DNA of 64,000 bases from Stratiolaelaps scimitus (taxonomy: Eukaryota > Arthropoda > Arachnida > Mesostigmata > Laelapidae): assembly GCA_019614645.1 (NCBI GenBank), contig JABWDB010000005.1, positions 13,133,001 through 13,197,000 of the forward strand, written 5' to 3'. A program made the position numbers and the translations under genes. Below the pieces are notes generated by a model. It saw only the letters and a list, made by a program, of their open reading frames with translations. It had not been told where the DNA came from and ran no database searches. How positions within the stretch are numbered: the first letter of the stretch is position 1; every line of letters starts with the position of its first letter. This document shows positions 38,698 to 52,000 of the stretch, piece by piece.

Positions 38698-41600
38698 GCA
38701 GCCGCGAGTCTTGGAGTTCAGAGGCGGGCAACGGTGCTGCGGTAACATCGGCACTGTCGGCATTCGAAGCAACTGTGTGAGTCAGGGGCCAATCCACGGC
38801 GCGACCAGCGTGGTGTCCAGAACGCCCAAGGTGACCTCGGTGATGGTGATGTGCGCGCGGTTGGCCGGGAACGACTTTTGCGCGTCGTGCGGATGCTTGG
38901 AATCGCTGCAAATCGCGGAGATTGAGACCGGTGTGCGAAGTAGTTGCGCGATCAGAGTTCGAGCTGAAACTACTTCGGACGGTGTAGTCGACGCTGAGGA
39001 AACTATCGGCCAGTCCTTCAAGATATTCCAACCTCGAAGGGTCGCTGCTTAGGTAGCTCGGCAGGCTCAGTCCTGAAACAAGAAACAAGTCGAGACTGCT
39101 TTATTTTTGACGTTATTTGCTATGAGAAATCGTAGTCTGACTTGTAAGTTCGACTTTATTACACACAGGAGTTGAAGGACGTATTATTATTATTGTCGTT
39201 ATGCTCGAGCGATACAGGGGCAGAATTTCGCTCAATACTAACTCGGTTCCGAAGGTCCACATCGCATCCCGACGAAGAGGTCACCAATATCCAGGGGTTC
39301 TTTGGTTTGAGGGTCAGTTGCGGTTACCTCAATACGTTGTACTTCTGATTCCATTGTCGTGAACCACCTATGGATGGCAACAGGTAACCTCCGATTATTA
39401 TCAGAGGCTGTCTTGTACAAGGATGTACGCGAGCTAATAACAATGAATTCAGCTTGCATTGCAAGGCCTTGGAAAACCTCTTCCGAGAAATCATCGTCAC
39501 TTTATTGACACATTTGCAAGTACGTGACCGCATCAATTCACTTATGCCGGTCAAGTTATACACTTAACACTTATGGCATTTCAAACCTGCCTCAACAATA
39601 CCTAACAAAACACTCGGGTAATATCCGCACACATACCTGAGACCGAAAAATCTCATTGCTATTTTCGCGTAGGGATAGGACGAGCTCAGATCCACAAGGA
39701 CGCTCGTACGGCAAATCACCGAAGTACATCCAGCTAAAAAAACAAACAAATATATACACATGTTCATTCCACCTGCGTTGACTGACCTGTTACTGCTATC
39801 TGTACTGCACTGAATACCACATATATTCCGCCACTTCATCAGCAGAGTCAGCCGGCAATGCTAGCTCGATTTCCGCAGCAAGATGCCAACTATTTCAAAG
39901 CACTTGACTACCAGTGTGTGCATTATCGGCCGCGCTACAAAGCCAAGAGTGATATGAAGCCGCTCAACCGTCGTGTTGTCTAAATCCCGGGCCTGCAACG
40001 GCCAGGGGAGATTTGAAATCTCCGAATCGACCAAAAGCTGGATCCCCCTCCCTGCAACCATTACTCCAGTTTGCGGAATACTCCTACTCGGGTAGACGAG
40101 ACGTAATACGTCAGTGGGAGACTCAATACGTACGTTCAGTGACGTTGATGATCACGTATGTCCGAGCCGTGCTCTCCGCATTAAGGGACATATTCTCCGT
40201 ATCGACGTCGTTGGGAGTTGCTTCCGGCTGGGATGAGCTCGGCGTGCTCGATTTCTGGAGTCGCCAACCGCCAGGGCTCTGTGTTTTTGCGCATAATCAT
40301 AACTCACGTTAGTAACGTTTTGCTAGACGCTATGTCCAATCATATCGACGTAATCGAATACGGCTGCAAGCCAAATAAGGTGTTCCGCTGCTGGGAAAAA
40401 CAGTTCTATTCTAATTAGTTTCTAGTTACGCTGCTGTCATTTCCCTCAGTAGATTGTATAGGAGACTTGATAATTAGGTAGGCGTGTGATGGAATTCGAT
40501 CATTCTACAATACCTTGAGGCGCAGGTAGAGTGTCGTCGATCGTGGCATCAAAATTCGTTCGCTTGATCGCATCCTGCCAATCTGCGGGAAGAAGAATTG
40601 GAAAGCGTGTCTTCCATTCGGGTGCCACTGTGTCATGTCGGACGGACCCTCGCCTGAAACGCCGATGATAGCAAGACCTCTCATCATCAGTCTGGGATCA
40701 ACATCAAGTTCTGCCGACGCAAAACGCAACCTTCCAAGGGAAATCCAGCCCCGGAATACATATAATCTAGCGGTACACTTGCCCTGAAAGCAACGGACAT
40801 GAACGATATCCATCGCTCGACACCATCTGTTTAGTTGGATGGCGAGCCGAGTCAGGTGACCGGTGACTGGCAGGCCCCACGGGTACCCGATGGCACATCT
40901 GTCTATTGTATCTACGTATGTATATCTATTGTATCTATTATATAAACGACAAACACGTCGGGCTGAAACAATGACGCCGCCCCCTCCACTGCTGCTGCTG
41001 CTGCTGCTGAACAGGAAACAATGGCACTGAATGGTGGCTTATTTGCTTGTCGCAGTGGAAACACTGCTTGCGTTTCGTTCCTCTGATTTTCCTGCCAATC
41101 CACGCTTGACATCCCAATCGGACGAGAGTATGTAACAATCTGTGCGTGTCCGCAATCTGTTGACGCTCTGCCGTGCAGATTACACGCATATAGATGTACG
41201 CGATGAACGTATCGTCGGGCAGACGTTGTACAGTACTGCGCGTATATTGTTGTTTGCCGCAGCGGCGACGCCGCCGTCGTCATCGTCGTCGTCCGGTTGG
41301 ACGCAGCGTACTCCATACGGCGAGACGATAATAGGCCGAAATAATTACGAGGAAATAAAACAGTGCCACAGCAGTCGTTACTGTCTCTCGTAACCTGAAC
41401 TGCTGCTGTTGGATGGGATATACGCGCCAATTTCGACATGTTTATGATGCGCGCTCCCGGCAGTTGTAGATAGATCGACAGACAAGAGCGAACGACATTG
41501 TGTGACAACGACGTTACTGACAGACAAATCATTTATCGGAGAGATGTCCCACGAACAAGAGCAAGAGGAGAATGTCTCTTCTTCCTGAATGGAAGCCAGG

Positions 41601-43008
41601 AAGCGGATCTAGCAGGTGTAGCTATGCCGAGATACGCTCACTACATATAGACGAATCGTCCACCCGAGGTGCGCATCGAAGTGTGGCTCGTTGTCATTGA
41701 AGAAGGTGTCTCTTATTCCGGGTGGCAAAGGAGGGAGATGTTGTCGAACCCGGGTATCGGACTGATCAAAACACGACAATTTCTAGGATAGATTGAAAAA
41801 AAGAACGGGAGAGGGCTCAATCGCTCAACCGACATAAACTGCGTTGCGTGTGTCAATTTCGGATCAGTCATCATCGGCGATCGTATCTGTCAATGCACAA
41901 AAATGAGTGTGTCCAGTGTGTATAATACATAAAATATATATATATATATATATTATATGACGGGTTATTCCAATCGGTGGGTTCCGATCGTTATATTTCG
42001 AGTTATTACAATCATCCTAATTTGAACATTGCTCCGGTAAACGTCTACGTCTCAACGCTCTGAAGTTCGACCAGCGTCGATTGTATCTCGTCAGTCTCTC
42101 ACAATCTCTCATCTCGTCGGTGTACTTCGGTCTGTGAGCGACAGCGTCTGCCCCGCACCTTCCCACTCCAATATCCGCATGAACCGTGGGGGGAGGGGGA
42201 CTTCACTTACAACCCATCAAGATGCCGATATCGACGACGTCGACGACGATTGGACCATTCAGATAGATGCTTCGGGCAGAGTCCTGTTCTGCCCAGCCCG
42301 CTGAGGCACCCCGGAGGCGCATGCACCATGTGAGCTGCAGTGCACCTCTGCGGACAGTGAGGAATGACCACGGGTACAGTCAGATACCCCCCCCCCCCCC
42401 CTGAACCGTCTCAGATCTTGGCGAGAGAGCGGCCGGCAAACGGTGCGGCCCCGGTGAAGGCTTTATCCCAGCGTCGTCGATACTTGTTGGCGTCGTAGCC
42501 GGCAATCATACCCGCGATAATCTGCACAGACGGGATTTGCCGTCATGCCAGCCTGAACACATCAGTGATCAGAGAGAATACCCGAGTATTTGAGCAAAGT
42601 GTGCCGTTCTTCGTTTTCGTTAGCGCCATTAACTGCCGAGCCCACGGGCTAAGCGACCACGAAACATACGAGGGGGAACAAAATTCGACGTCCCGATCCG
42701 AGACTCCGAACGAGGATTTACAGGCAGAGCAAAGCAGCGATAACTCGTCGTCAGATCATCACCGCCAGACTGAAATACAGCAACACACACTTTGTTTCGG
42801 TTTCTGACGAGATGAACCCTGATCAGCAGATCTCTCTCTGCTGAAAATCTGCTGATATTCTGTGAGTTTGAGCGAGGCGAAGAATCTCACACACACACAC
42901 ACAACGTACACCAACAGATCAAGCGGATCCGCCAAAACCAGCGTGACCTGGCTCTTGCCGGAGGGGTTGCCCTTGGTGCGGTTGTTACCGTTGTTCTTGT
43001 TGTTGTTG

Positions 43009-43039
<31 letters not shown>

Positions 43040-46000
43040 TGTTCTTGCTGTCAAGATTTCAATGTGAACAATGTATATAGAATTGAAAGCATGAGATTCC
43101 TATAAGGATAATGTGGCGACGATGAGGCATAATAATTTATTAAGACGAATCGAACGAGGTAGGCAAAAAAACGAAGTACAGAGGCACGAACCTCTCGTTA
43201 TGTTACAAAAAAAGGGCTGGCTTCACTAAAGTCGTGTCGGAAGAGGTCGATGTTCTGAAGAATGTCTGATTTAGCTTTTTTTTCGGTACTACGGTTTGCT
43301 TCCACGATTGCTTTTTGCTGGATAATCGGAAGGAGGCTGTTGGCGGATTCGATCCAACGCTTAGAAACGACAAAAAAAAGCCGGAATGCTTCACTTACGC
43401 TATTATCGTTCGCATCGCGTAAGCGGCAGCCAGCGAGGTCAATAAATTTTCATCCTCGGAGGCGAGTCGATTCGGACAGTCGCCCCGAGTGCCCTGTCGT
43501 GGGGGGGGAGGATAAGGATATCCTATACATTTTGGCTGTTCGTGCAAATCGCAGTACATTACCCTCTGGGCATAAACCCCTCATCCTGTTAGCTGATTGG
43601 ATTGATCAGCTTGAAAGACATGAGCTCCAAACGAAGGAGAACATACCGGCAACATATAAACAGTGGATTGTGTACAAAAAAAGGTCGGATTTTTAAATCA
43701 TCATCGCTTATCACGTGCTAGCCTCGACGAGCCACTCATGGCAGCCTTTTGAAGAGAGGCGCGACAGCAACAGGACACATGAGAGTATAAGGAAAATATG
43801 AGCAAAAAACCATGGGGCAATTCCACCATTGTCGCGGCCATTGTAGACTATAACAGTAACCACAATCATAGTGTAGCATTAGTAATGGTGGTGGTGGTGG
43901 TGGTCGTGTTGCGGCTGTGTTGCTATCGTCCTCTTTAAACGCCCTGGCCTGCCAGGTCACGGATACGCTAGTCCGCTCAGCGGCAGAAACGTGTATTCTA
44001 CAAGTACACTAATGTATGTGTGCCGCTATGCGCAATATACGTCGAGTGCTGCCGGGGCGCCAACAGAGGCCAAAACAGTGCCCCGCTTGCGCGGGTGGTA
44101 TACCACCGCGCGGCAAAGTCGTCAGCCGCCGCCGCCGCCTCCGCCGCCGACACCGGTCAAACGTCTAGACGTTTCAGAGACGGCCAGATTCAGACAGACG
44201 AGGTCATCTGGCGCCAGCAGCAGCTGCAGCAGCAGCAGCACCACGAAGAAGCCGACGCGCCAGGCATCACCAGCAATATTGACAGTGGTGGCAAGAACAA
44301 CTAACCATAGAAGCTGTGGTTGCATGGGTAAGTGTAGCTGGCCAAGTAGGTGCTAAGCCGACCAGCCGCTTGTCGATCTGACAGTAGCCTGGTGTTTCTG
44401 ATGCGAATCGTCCAGAGCAAGCAAGTTAGTCTTATTGCAGTATTGCTGATCGTCCCTTTAAGACAGGTCATCATCATTATTATTATTATCGTGAACAACC
44501 GGATGGAGGTTTGCTAGTGTTCCGATGGTGCTGAGCGGATATCACGCGAGGGGCAGCGACCCAGCCGGCATAATGTGGCAAGAATAATCATTTGAAGCAT
44601 AACCGTATAGAAAGACAGACAGTAGGAACTGGTATACGAGATCATCATCGCCGTCCGAGGTCCATGGCTCGCCGTGCCGCGATTCCGCAAGTTGAATGAG
44701 TGTGGAACGACTTCGGGCGAGCTCCGACGATTCCAATGAAGATTACGCTTTCTTAGCTCTGATCTGCCTGAAGCTAATTTTAGTCGTCAACGGAGATGAC
44801 GCGCCTGGATATGAATGTCACTTATGCCGGCTATAATGAACAATTACGGCTATTTCTGTTCGATCCAAATTGCTGTATTGCTTCGCACGCTATATTCAAT
44901 AGATGAAAACGGTCTCCCAAACAAAAATCGATTCTTTTTTGTTAGAACTTGCTCAGTATCTACGTTATTAAGTACATTACGCGTATTTCCAAAATATCAT
45001 CCATAAATCTCATTTCTTCAGATACTCTTAAAACGTCCCATCTGAATACCCTCGATGCTATGAAACTCCGGATAATTACCGTCGCATAAATAAATAATTG
45101 ACCTTCTAATAGCATAGATGAGACTGTGCGAACGAGGGCGCCTCGTTGATGGCAGTCTCGGTGCAAAGATGACGGCCATAAGTGAACCGTTCATCTTTGC
45201 AGTCCACACGTTTGCTACTTAGTGATTCTGACGTCTTGCCTCCAGGCTAGCCATAGAGAATCGTCGTTTCTATATATAAGAGCTGTCAAGTTGGCCAGCG
45301 GCATCCGAATGTGAAACAGCACACAATCTTAGAGCTGTACATGTACATTCGCGCATGCAATACAGTGTGCCGTGTAGTTCTCCTATTTGCCATTGCGTTC
45401 CTAGTCGTTTTCGTGCTACTGGTGCTGCTGATGCTGCCGTCACCACCTCGTACCATCTTATTCTTGCATTCGCTCTTGCCGAGTGCAACTCACCTATGGT
45501 GTTCTCGCCCGCGGCGCCGTTTGTTTGCTCTCGACGAAATCGCCCAGAACGACGTCGACGACGACGCCCGACCAAAGGAAGGAGTAACTATGAATGAGAC
45601 GAGCGAGACACCGTCCCCCCTCCAAGAACTGGTCCCTGGTGTCCGCGCGGAAGATCTCAGCGCAAAGGCAGAGATCGCTGCCGTGCGTTATGATATGCGC
45701 TCGCCTCGCCGGCGAGATCATTCTCACTCCACAGTCTTATTATGACGTAGCGGCATACTACGCTTGTGAGGTATGGCCGCGAACTAGCAGTCTCTCGCCT
45801 CGCCGCCGCCGGCCGACGTCGGCGGCGGCGGCGAGTTCTTCTACGACCCTGCCCGTCCGTCGCGAAGAGTGAAGTGTCGTTCACTTGCTGCGAGTGCGGC
45901 AAACAGGCAGAGAAGCACGGAAAGCCGACCCGGCAGGGATGCTGGCATGATGGCAAAACAGTCTAGCTCGATAGCAACGGCTGTGTGAGTCGGCTCACTC

Positions 46001-49000
46001 AGTCGGCGAGTTATCTCGACCTGGGAGTATAGTCGCCGGCTGAGAATAGCTGCAAGAGTAATGCTCTACACAAAAGCTCTCTCTCTTCTCGGAGAGCGCG
46101 AGACGAGAAGCTAGACAGCGGCCAGACGGGACGAGGAAACTCGCGCGTTTACTGTCAGACTGACTCGCGGGACTAGATGATGATGCTGCTGCTGATGCTG
46201 CTGCTGCTGCCGCCGCTGCCGCTGCAACCGATGATAAGGCGACAATAAATCAAAGAACGAGGCGGACCCGACTACGGGGCAGAATAGAGCCAGGTCGAGG
46301 GAAAGAAACAGCAAGAAGCAGAGGTGCGAGGAAAAATAACGAGTTAGCTGAGTAGCAGCAGCAGCAGCGGCAGCAGCCGCCGCCGTCGCAGAAGTAGCTG
46401 CGTATTCGCCTTGCTGATCCGACGCCGTGGGGATTGACGTCATAGTGAGCGGCCGGCCGGTTGGTCGCTCGCTCGCTGCCTGAGGATCAGACGGTGTACC
46501 AACGAGCCGCCAACTTGCCCTGTACGTTGTCCTGCTATATGTGTGTTTTTTCATTCTATTTCTCGATGTGCGAGAGCGCAGCCAGCGTACGACACAAAGG
46601 AAGAAACAACGCCCTGCCGTCCGACTGGCGACCAGCCACCCGCGATGGTGCTCACTTGCTGCGAGAGGGGGCCCTGCGCGTCTAAAAGTTGTCAGACGGG
46701 GTCCACGGAAATAGACTTTGTGAAAACTGAGAGCGATGAGCTTGATAGCCACTCGGCTCAACGCCACGATACACCAGCAATATACATGAGTATGAGATTA
46801 GTTCGGAAAGCGACAGACAGAATCACAGCCAATTCAGTACCACCTTGTTCAGTGTTCTCGATCGCCAGCTTCATTCAAGCGTGTAATGCGCGCATTAATA
46901 GGTAAATAGATACGCTGTAGTCACCGAAAATACGCTCGCCCGCCTCGGCCATCACCGATTGACTCGGCGGGAGTAGACGTAACTCATAAGCTCGTTCAAG
47001 TTCCGTCTCGGGCAGAGGAGCACCTAGCCAACCTGTCTCCCACTCCACTGAGCTGGCCTGCCGAAGTACACCCGAGTACAGTCGTACTCAGCATCATGTA
47101 CATTGTGTACGCAAACTTGTGACTTGTGTGTGTGTGTGTCCGTGAATGGACGCAGGCGCACGCACACGAAAGATAACAGAGATGACGGCCAACGATGAGC
47201 GATGGGCGGGACACGACACAGGACTCGCGAACGAGTTGTTCTCCGATTCGACTTGTTCCTCCCGCATCGTGCCCGTTGATTTTTGTCAATCACTAAGGTT
47301 CAATAACAACACTATCAGAAATATGATGTTTATAACAATCTAACAAAAATACCAGGAGAAATGATAATAAGAACGTATCGTAAGCTAAGTAATTAAACAT
47401 TGATAAATTATCGTAGCACTTTTCTTCGTTCTGGAGAACTGAGCTCGTTCAGGGGCTGACTGACTGGATAACATCGATGCTTGACGCGGAACTCCTGCTG
47501 CAAGGGTGCAATGACGAGTCCATGGATTTGGTGAGAGGCAGAGAAGTTCAGCGATTCGACTTGAGCGATTGATGATGCTGTAGATGATACAATGAGAGTG
47601 GACGATGATCGTACGGGCTCGGGTGTTGATCATGAGCAAACAGGCTAATGCATGATGCTATCAACCAAGCTATCTTCAGCCACTACCATCGTGTGTAGGC
47701 CACTTGACGAACGAACAAAGCAGAACGTATTTCCGACTCCTCATGTAATAGCGCAAATACATTGCAGTCATGTGCTTTCAGCGAATCGGGCCCGCGCTCT
47801 GCCAGTAATCATGAGACAGCCATGGTTCGAGACCAAATTTGTACAGGCCAAGTTATGCATCGTTGCGCATCGAGAGTCTCAATGGCCAGACGCACAAAGC
47901 AGACCGGCAATAGACACACACCAGCAATAGCAGTGTTTTGCTTCTCGAATGACAACAACTCATTGGGCCGCGTAGGAGTGAAGGTGGCCAATAAACTGCC
48001 CGAAGCGCAGTTAAAACTGCCAAAATCATCGGTTAAGAAGGAAGTGTGTGAAGTGTCTAGTCCCGTGGGACGAACCGATTCTCTAGTGATGGTCCTGCGC
48101 AGGCCAAGAGAGCTTACTATTTTACCCTTCTTTTATCCCGGCAGAAAGAAACCGCCATTCACGAGCGTGAAATCCTCGCGCCAACGCGCGCTGTGACGCT
48201 CAAACAACGAACTCGTCAGGTCAGTGATAACATCAGGCGATGACTAAAGGAACCTCGGCCGTCAGATTTGGCTCAGAAGGCAGCCGAAACATACACTTAG
48301 CCTGTACGGCGGACGCAAGCGAAATGCGTCGCGTCCCGCTCGCGTGCTGTGTTGAGTACATAGACCAAACAACAGCCTCGCTGAACGGTCTACTCTTCGT
48401 GCTTACTGAGCGGCAAGCTAATAACCATAGGGCAAATACAATCGCATTTCCATGGAACGATGCAGAAAGAAGTATGATGCTAAATAAATGACTGAGAACT
48501 AAGTGGAAATGGAAGTGGCTGGCCCTTAATGTACTAGCCGATGGAGGTAAGTACCGAATCAGTAAGTCAGAGATTAAGTGTAGACCCGCTAATGGCTAGA
48601 GCGTCGTGATATGCCGCCTACCATCGACCTATAGCACCTTCTGACCTTCGTCACTTGAGCCAAATGCCAAATGTCTGGCATCCTGACATGAAGGAATACC
48701 AACATCCACCGCGCCCGCCTGTTTACAGTTGGATTGCCGGACAACTGTCGAACAACGGCCGGCAGCAGCGGGGGCAGAATTGTGGTGCGAGATTGTAATT
48801 GCGGAAAAGATGTATTTGTTGGTATGGCCATCGGGATCGCTGGCCAATGCTCGATTCGATTTCTGTCGAGTAGCGGCTCGGACGCGACCACTGTTTGGGC
48901 TCGTGGATAGGGGAGGGGTGTAGTTGGAGCGATCTCAGTCGACGGCGGAGGCGTCGACTGAGCCAACGATCGAAGCGCCCAAAAGTTGAGCCGCGGCAAC

Positions 49001-52000
49001 TGCTGTTGTGGCTGCTGCTGCTGCTCGAACGGTGGTTGGACTATTTAGACAATATATAATACTGCAGCAAATATGCCTATCCGCAGTTTATCATCTATCT
49101 GATTAGAAATATGCGCGAGATGGCACCTGTGACCAGTCTGACCGGGAACCCAGCCAGTCTCCTCACTCGTCTCTCTCTCTCTCTCTCTGGGTTGGCTCTC
49201 GTTTATCGTCCGTTAGTTGTTTTTGCCGGTCGAGACGAGGATGCAGACGAATGTTTGTTACAGCAATAGCACCGCTTCGTTCCGGTCAGACCACTCGATA
49301 CTAGCCCAAATCGCTCGTATTCTACTGCGTGAGATCGGAAGAGAAAGAGGTGTACAGAGGGCAGTCTGTCCATCTGCCTAAGTCAGGTGATCAAACAGCG
49401 ATAGATCGACAGACAGCAACACGCACGCACACTCACATACTGTGGCTGTTCCAGACGGCTTAACCCAATTTGAGAGGCGAACGAGTGTCTGGTCGAAAGT
49501 GACCCTGAGACTATAAATACGTGAGAGTCAACGAGATGGGGGGAGAGAGCGAGAGAGAGAAAGAATGGAGGATATCGAAGAGGTACTATTAACATAGTAC
49601 ATAGGTGATACATATCAGGTCAGCCGAGACGAGACCGCTTAGTAGATCCGCTGTCTATTCCCCGCTGATGTGAGTGGGGCGAGCGGCAAACTACCGCCAT
49701 CTCAAAGTTTCCACCAAAGCGTCCGGTGTTACCCGCGAAACCGGTCAAAAGTAAAACAGCATCATACAAAGTTGGTGCGAATTAGGTGCGCCCAATGATT
49801 AAATGTTCAACACATCGATTAACGCTACTGCGCGAGCGACGTCCCGATTTGATCCGGAAGTACGTGAGAAGGAAAAACTCGGGGGGAGAGATCTCCAGGG
49901 AAACGGAGAGCAATTGTTTGTGTAGGGGTCATGCTGACGTACGGCATCATCGCAAAACACGGCCACACTTGGGGGATAGGGGCATTGTTTCTCAGACCCT
50001 GAGATAATAGCAGTTATATCTGCGCTCTCAGAGCTGAACACGAACGGGTCCACCTTATTGGGGTGTAACCCAGAAGTCGCTTCGTAAGGGCAATGCGACG
50101 GCGTATCAGTAGATCTCTGGTTTGAATCCCGCGGGGAGCATAAAAACCGGCTTAAATTAACGCTAAGGTAGTTTCAGGTAGCAGCACCTACAGAGTCACA
50201 AGAAATATAAATAAACGAAGAAATAGGCTCGCCTTCTCGTACGTGGGCATATTTGAGAGAATCTACCGGGTGTTCAAAAAGTCGCGCGACCGCGCATGCG
50301 AAGACAGTAATACAATGTTGTGTATTTTCAATAAACGAAATCAGGAAGTATCCGTATTTTTTATAGTCACATTTTAAATATATAGTTTTGAGGCACACAC
50401 ACACACACTTGTGCGGAAAATCGCAAAACGGTATGCAAAACGAACAAAAGTTTGACGATTTCAAAGGAGACCATTTAGTGCATTTGTTTTAATTTTCTGT
50501 TCCTTTTTTGTTTGAACATGTATGGTACTAGCATAGTTTGTATTGGCTGAAAACAGAACTCTTGCAGGGAAGGTCACCTTCGGAACCATCAAACTTTGGA
50601 TAGTGATATATACATATATATTACTATCCAAAGTTTGATGGTAATATATATATATATAGCGAGAGCGATAAAAAGCAATACTTTTTGGACTTGTAACACT
50701 CCGTACATGAACACATCGACATCTGAATAGTATAGTAGCACGTAAAACCCAAAGAAAAGTAATTATACATGCACGTATTAAGTAGCTAAGCTAAGTGACT
50801 AACAAGTATCGTGTAGGTTTGTCAAATTTGTCTTCAGGATGAATTCGATCGCCTTTCTATTTGTTTGCCTCTGGTAATTATTAAACATTAAGATATCTAA
50901 CGATACAAGAAGTTCAAGAGCTTTGAATAGAACACCTGACGAAGGCGTTCTCTTATACAGAATACCCGTTGGCTAAATAGACATGCACACACAGTAAGTG
51001 TCTTAATCAAATCCCAGTTACTCACAGCTGGGGTAGAGGTTCGCCTGTCGTACACCATCGGGTTGTTGGTTAGGCTGTTCCGAAATCCGATCAGATTGCG
51101 GCCGCACGTTCCCGAGTCCCACCCTGAGTTCTTGGCCTGTCTGATACGGGTACCTGCAAACGATAGATGCTTACAGCATGATCGAAACAGCGTGTGCCTA
51201 TATTGGGAGCAACAATGAGCCCCTAGATCTAAGTTAGTTAAGGGACAATGAATGAGTAATTCCTTGAAAAATCCTATTCAACGTGAAACGCTTTAGCTGA
51301 CTAGGCTACTGCACCTTCGAAGTTTGACACTGCCAGCATCAATGCCGAATATGAAAAAGGACAATATTCTCAGGCACGTTCGCATACTGCAACAGCCAAC
51401 CAATTCAGGCTAAACTACAATACATTGTCTTCCAATGTGCCGCAGAGCACAGAACAGCTGTAGTAAATCTCGTTTGTTTCCATTTGAAAATAACCTACAA
51501 TACTTAGCATGCACGAATTGATTAGAATTCTATTGAACAAACGATTATTCTATTGAACAAACGATTCGACTAAAATTGCACACATCATCACCTAAAATCA
51601 CCTAAATCGGTAGTCGTGCCTAACTCAGGGGACAATTTGTAGCAACATGGCTAATCTCGTTATTCATACGTAACAGCGATTCGTGCTGAAATATCTAACA
51701 CTCCCGAGCCGATAGACTGTGTGCTCATATCATATTCACGCCAAGTGCCGAGAATCGAAACAGCCGAAATGCGACACATCAACTTGAAACCCTACAAAAA
51801 AAACAAGCGCACATCGATGCCTCCCCGGGTGCTTTTTTTGACGAGGTAGTACTTACCAGTATGGTGGGCTAGGGCTATCATTCTGCTTCTCTCGCTTTGT
51901 TTCCCGGCTAGCCATGTGGCGTACATGCGGAGACAACGGGGTGGCGTTCCGATCAGCTCCATCTTGGTCTACAAATCGGGGTATTGGCACGCTCCCCAGC

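Noticed and set aside
38782..39021. 79-codon minus-strand frame in the last ligand exon
   Set aside because: A stop directly upstream and no acceptor fit. The frame ending in CGCY is the one with family-like cysteines.
46111..46767. 218-codon minus-strand open frame
   Set aside because: It is mixed low-complexity sequence (Ala, Gln and His runs) in a GC-rich area with no domain. GC-rich sequence has few stops.
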